A stretch of DNA of 6,298 nucleotides from Spirochaetaceae bacterium (lineage in GTDB: Bacteria > Spirochaetota > Spirochaetia > Treponematales > Breznakiellaceae), in the NCBI GenBank assembly GCA_031288215.1, contig JAITRV010000079.1:1-6298 (forward strand), in the 5' to 3' direction. Shown here piece after piece: positions 5,898-6,298 of this stretch (position 1 is the first letter of the stretch; each line of letters starts with the position of its first letter). The position numbers were made by a program, and so were the translations under genes. The notes beneath the pieces were generated by a model. The model was not told where the DNA came from. It worked only from the letters and a program-made list of their open reading frames with translations, and did not search any database.

Positions 5898-5941
5898 TCT
5901 GCCTTTACCGCGTAGGGACGGGTCCCGCAGCCGGGGACGGA

Positions 5942-5995
5942 TGCCGTGGCCGGCTGCGGTGGAGTCGGTATGGGGGGCAAGAAGCCGGGGGCGGG
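5942..5995. repeat. Direct repeat A, copy 2
   Basis: Second copy of the sequence at 5686-5737, offset by 256 bp. It ends 17 bp before the stop codon of the minus-strand Rpn-type gene, so in that gene's orientation it is the first element downstream. A third partial echo of its core (AGCCGGGGACGG) lies at 5929-5940. Confidence 0.7.
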
Positions 5996-6012
5996 CGGAA
6001 AGTTGATAGCAC

Positions 6013-6298
6013 TTATACCCCCCGTAACTGGTGGATTTCTTCCTCCAAGCGCCGAATCTGCTCCGCGTATTGAGCCGTTGCTTCTTGCCGGCCTTTTTCC
6101 AGGCCCTCCTCCAAGCCTTCTTGCCGGCCTTCTTCCCAGCCCTCCTCCCGCTCTACGGCAAGAGCATCTTCTAAGTTCCATTCCGTAAATAGCATACTCG
6201 TTACCTCCGTTCCGTGGGTTTCCAAAAACTCCTTCAGAATGTCTTGGTTTATGCACTCTTTGATCGCCGCCTTGATCGCCTCTTCCCGGCTGCTCCCC
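6013..6298 (-). CDS. Rpn-family (PDDEXK_2-type) nuclease/putative transposase, C-terminal 95 codons; 5' end outside window
   Basis: The frame is open from the right edge to a TAA at 6015-6013, encoding 94 visible residues. It starts inside the protein (SSREEAIKAAIKECINQDILKEFLETHGTEVTSMLFTEWNLEDAL). This segment, followed by charged EEGxEEG repeats and a coiled-coil end (AEQIRRLEEEIHQLRGV), is the usual tail of Rpn-type proteins, which carry an N-terminal PD-(D/E)XK nuclease domain and are linked to DNA cleavage and RecA-independent recombination. The nuclease domain is off the window, so catalytic residues cannot be checked. A TTG at 6225 is not taken as a start because conserved family sequence continues upstream of it. 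The gene converges on groEL across the repeat block. Such genes are often multicopy in treponemes. The family call rests on the tail only. Confidence 0.75.
   Translation of the reverse strand, partial: GSSREEAIKAAIKECINQDILKEFLETHGTEVTSMLFTEWNLEDALAVEREEGWEEGRQEGLEEGLEKGRQEATAQYAEQIRRLEEEIHQLRGV
6081..6152. repeat. Two 36-bp tandem repeats inside the Rpn-type gene
   Basis: Copies at 6081-6116 and 6117-6152 both start CTTCTTGCCGGCCTT and differ at a few positions. On the coding (minus) strand they specify two 12-residue units of the EEG-xEEG/EKG-RQE type. In-frame duplication of this kind explains the variable tail length common in the family. Confidence 0.8.

Larger units (their letters stand above)
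5453..6012. other. 560-bp GC-rich noncoding block of hairpins and repeats between convergent groEL and Rpn-type gene
   Basis: No frame here has a plausible protein. Frames such as 5630-6073 (+) give Gly/Arg/Pro-rich translations with no family features, as expected from very GC-rich DNA. The block holds, in order, the groEL terminator-like hairpins, a 133-bp inverted-repeat element (5513-5645), and a set of imperfect direct repeats (5686-5995) with nested stems. A short motif GCCGGGGGRT recurs at 5461, 5483 and 5540. It could be intergenic repeat elements, decayed mobile DNA or a structured RNA region; the sequence alone does not decide. Confidence 0.7.

Noticed and set aside
5686..5995. CRISPR array
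   Set aside because: Only two copies each of two different long repeats, with unequal spacing (103 and 256 bp), and no short uniform repeat-spacer pattern.
5630..6073. 147-codon + frame through the repeat block
   Set aside because: Low-complexity Gly/Arg/Ala product that changes character across repeat boundaries and ends antisense to the Rpn-type gene.

Overview
The window most likely comes from a spirochaete of the Treponema group, possibly a GC-rich relative of the termite-gut treponemes. The evidence is a GroEL of treponemal type and an overlapping lipoprotein/LysM gene pair resembling the treponemal membrane proteins TmpA and TmpB. The truncated gene at the right edge looks like the tail of the Rpn/PDDEXK-type proteins that are multicopy in many treponemes. 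The species assignment is inference; the family calls rest on protein motifs read directly.

Layout, left to right: (1) the 3' end of a class II glycyl-tRNA synthetase gene on + (1-651). (2) Convergent to it, a two-gene minus-strand operon: tmpA-like lipoprotein (2706 to 1573), then tmpB-like LysM protein (1576 to 740), joined by an ATGA stop/start overlap and preceded by a good sigma70-type promoter at 2786-2814. (3) rnhA, encoding RNase HI, on - (3405 to 2848). (4) A 403-bp gene-free divergent region between rnhA and groEL, holding a 28-bp palindrome, an AT-rich tract with five 10-bp repeats, a 7-bp perfect inverted repeat and a candidate groEL promoter. (5) groEL on + (3809-5452), with no groES beside it. 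(6) A 560-bp, very GC-rich, apparently noncoding block (5453-6012) packed with hairpins and repeats: a terminator-like double hairpin, a 133-bp element bounded by perfect 17-bp inverted repeats, and direct repeats in the order A-B-C-B'-D-A'. (7) The 3' end of an Rpn-family gene on - (6013 to beyond 6298).

The genes are mostly unrelated housekeeping functions: translation, RNA-DNA hybrid removal and protein folding. The exception is the tmpAB-like pair, which probably acts together in the cell envelope. The most unusual material is noncoding: the structured repeat block between groEL and the Rpn-type gene, and the 10-bp-phased repeats upstream of groEL. I see no tRNA, rRNA, CRISPR array or complete insertion sequence, and nothing that can confidently be called a new multi-gene system.
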